From Herminiimonas sp. (GTDB lineage: Bacteria; Pseudomonadota; Gammaproteobacteria; Burkholderiales; Burkholderiaceae), in contig JACMQD010000233.1 of the NCBI GenBank assembly GCA_014377155.1, positions 1 to 6,487 on the forward strand: a DNA stretch of 6,487 bases, read 5' to 3'. Position numbers and translations under genes: made by a program. Position 1 is the stretch's first letter; each line of letters opens with the position of its first letter. Shown here one piece after another: positions 5,945 through 6,487 of this stretch. The notes under the pieces are model-generated. The model searched no databases and was not told the DNA's origin. It worked only from the letters and a program-made list of their open reading frames with translations.

Positions 5945-6487
5945 ACCACAAATCCAAGCACATATTGATCGTCGACGATAACCCGGACGACCTGGCTGAC
6001 ATGCGGCGCATGCTGCTGCTCGGGTCCGAGGTTCAGTTCCGTTTCACGCAAGCCGGGCTTGGCATGACGCTTATCGACATGCTAGGGAATGGCGCGCACG
6101 CGATGCCTGACTGCTTGCTGCTCGATTATTATTTGCCGGACATGGACGCGCCAGAGGCGATCGCCGCATTGCAGGGTACGGACGGGATGAGCGTTTGCCC
6201 GATCGTGGTCCTGACCGGCGCGGAAGGTGCCCACTTGGGCAAGCTGGTACTACGTGCCGGCGCGCAGGATTTCATCGGCAAGGAATCGCTTACTCCGATC
6301 GGACTGGTACGAGCCGTCGAGAACGCCATCGAGCGCTGGACTATGGTTCGTGAACTCATGCAGCGCGAACGGATGTTGACCGCACGCGAACGGGAACTGG
6401 CTTCGCTGGCCGATAACACGCCAGATATCCTGAGCAGGTTCGATCACGAGTTTCGTCACGTCTTCGTCAACAAGGCCGTGCAAAGCA
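5941..6487 (+). CDS. Receiver-PAS signalling protein, 3' end beyond the window
   Basis: The frame is open from ATG 5941 to the right edge, giving 182 codons without a stop. Residues 6-122 form a receiver domain: Asp12 and Asp13 (ILIVDDNPDD), phospho-acceptor Asp62 (LLLDYYLPDMD), Thr92 (VVLTGAEG) and Lys114 (FIGKES). Residues about 123-157 form a charged, probably coiled-coil helix (RAVENAIERW to RERELASLA). From about 158 a PAS domain begins (DNTPDILSRFDHEFRHVFVN). REC-PAS openings like this usually continue into a histidine kinase or a GGDEF/EAL output; which one applies cannot be seen. There is no clear Shine-Dalgarno sequence, so translation probably depends on the ATGA overlap with the preceding gene. 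Its place as fourth gene suggests that it is a second target of BphP, or a relay that adds another signal through PAS. Confidence 0.85.
   Translation, partial: MNHKSKHILIVDDNPDDLADMRRMLLLGSEVQFRFTQAGLGMTLIDMLGNGAHAMPDCLLLDYYLPDMDAPEAIAALQGTDGMSVCPIVVLTGAEGAHLGKLVLRAGAQDFIGKESLTPIGLVRAVENAIERWTMVRELMQRERMLTARERELASLADNTPDILSRFDHEFRHVFVNKAVQS

Overview
The window carries the front part of a red/far-red light-sensing operon, all on the + strand: a biliverdin-producing heme oxygenase, a bacteriophytochrome histidine kinase, a single-domain Rcp1-like response regulator, and the start of a second receiver protein (REC-PAS) that runs off the right edge. An unrelated gene for a glycine-zipper membrane protein lies upstream. 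The organism looks like a beta- or gammaproteobacterium, perhaps Burkholderiaceae or a Xanthomonadales relative. The basis is the Gly-zipper protein's N-terminus, the type of phytochrome operon and the moderately GC-rich coding sequence. The genus cannot be settled from the sequence.

Layout. Bases 1-183 hold an open frame that enters from the left edge and may be the end of a truncated gene. Bases 184-1145 are AT-richer, and I see no convincing gene there. Bases 1146-1826 encode the Gly-zipper protein. Bases 1827-2426 are intergenic, with a weak terminator candidate and a plausible sigma-70-like promoter at 2304-2332. A 41-codon leader frame (2427-2552) ends in a TGATG overlap with the heme oxygenase start. 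The operon then runs without gaps: bphO (2552-3154) overlaps bphP (3151-5499) by ATGA, bphP is one base from the response regulator (5501-5944), and that overlaps the REC-PAS gene (from 5941) by ATGA.

How the genes work together (inference from the families). BphO opens heme to biliverdin, and BphP attaches the bilin to an N-terminal cysteine. Light changes the autokinase activity of BphP, and the phosphate passes to one or both of the following receiver domains. The second receiver is joined to a PAS domain and probably to an output lying beyond the window.

The most unusual observation is in the phytochrome chromophore pocket. By gap-free alignment of the GAF core with Cph1 and DrBphP, the conserved Tyr176 is His and the conserved His260 is Tyr. 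The Ser before the invariant Asp207 is Gln. Tyr176His is the change known to make Cph1 fluorescent and plant phyB constitutively active, so this may be a natural phytochrome with altered photochemistry.
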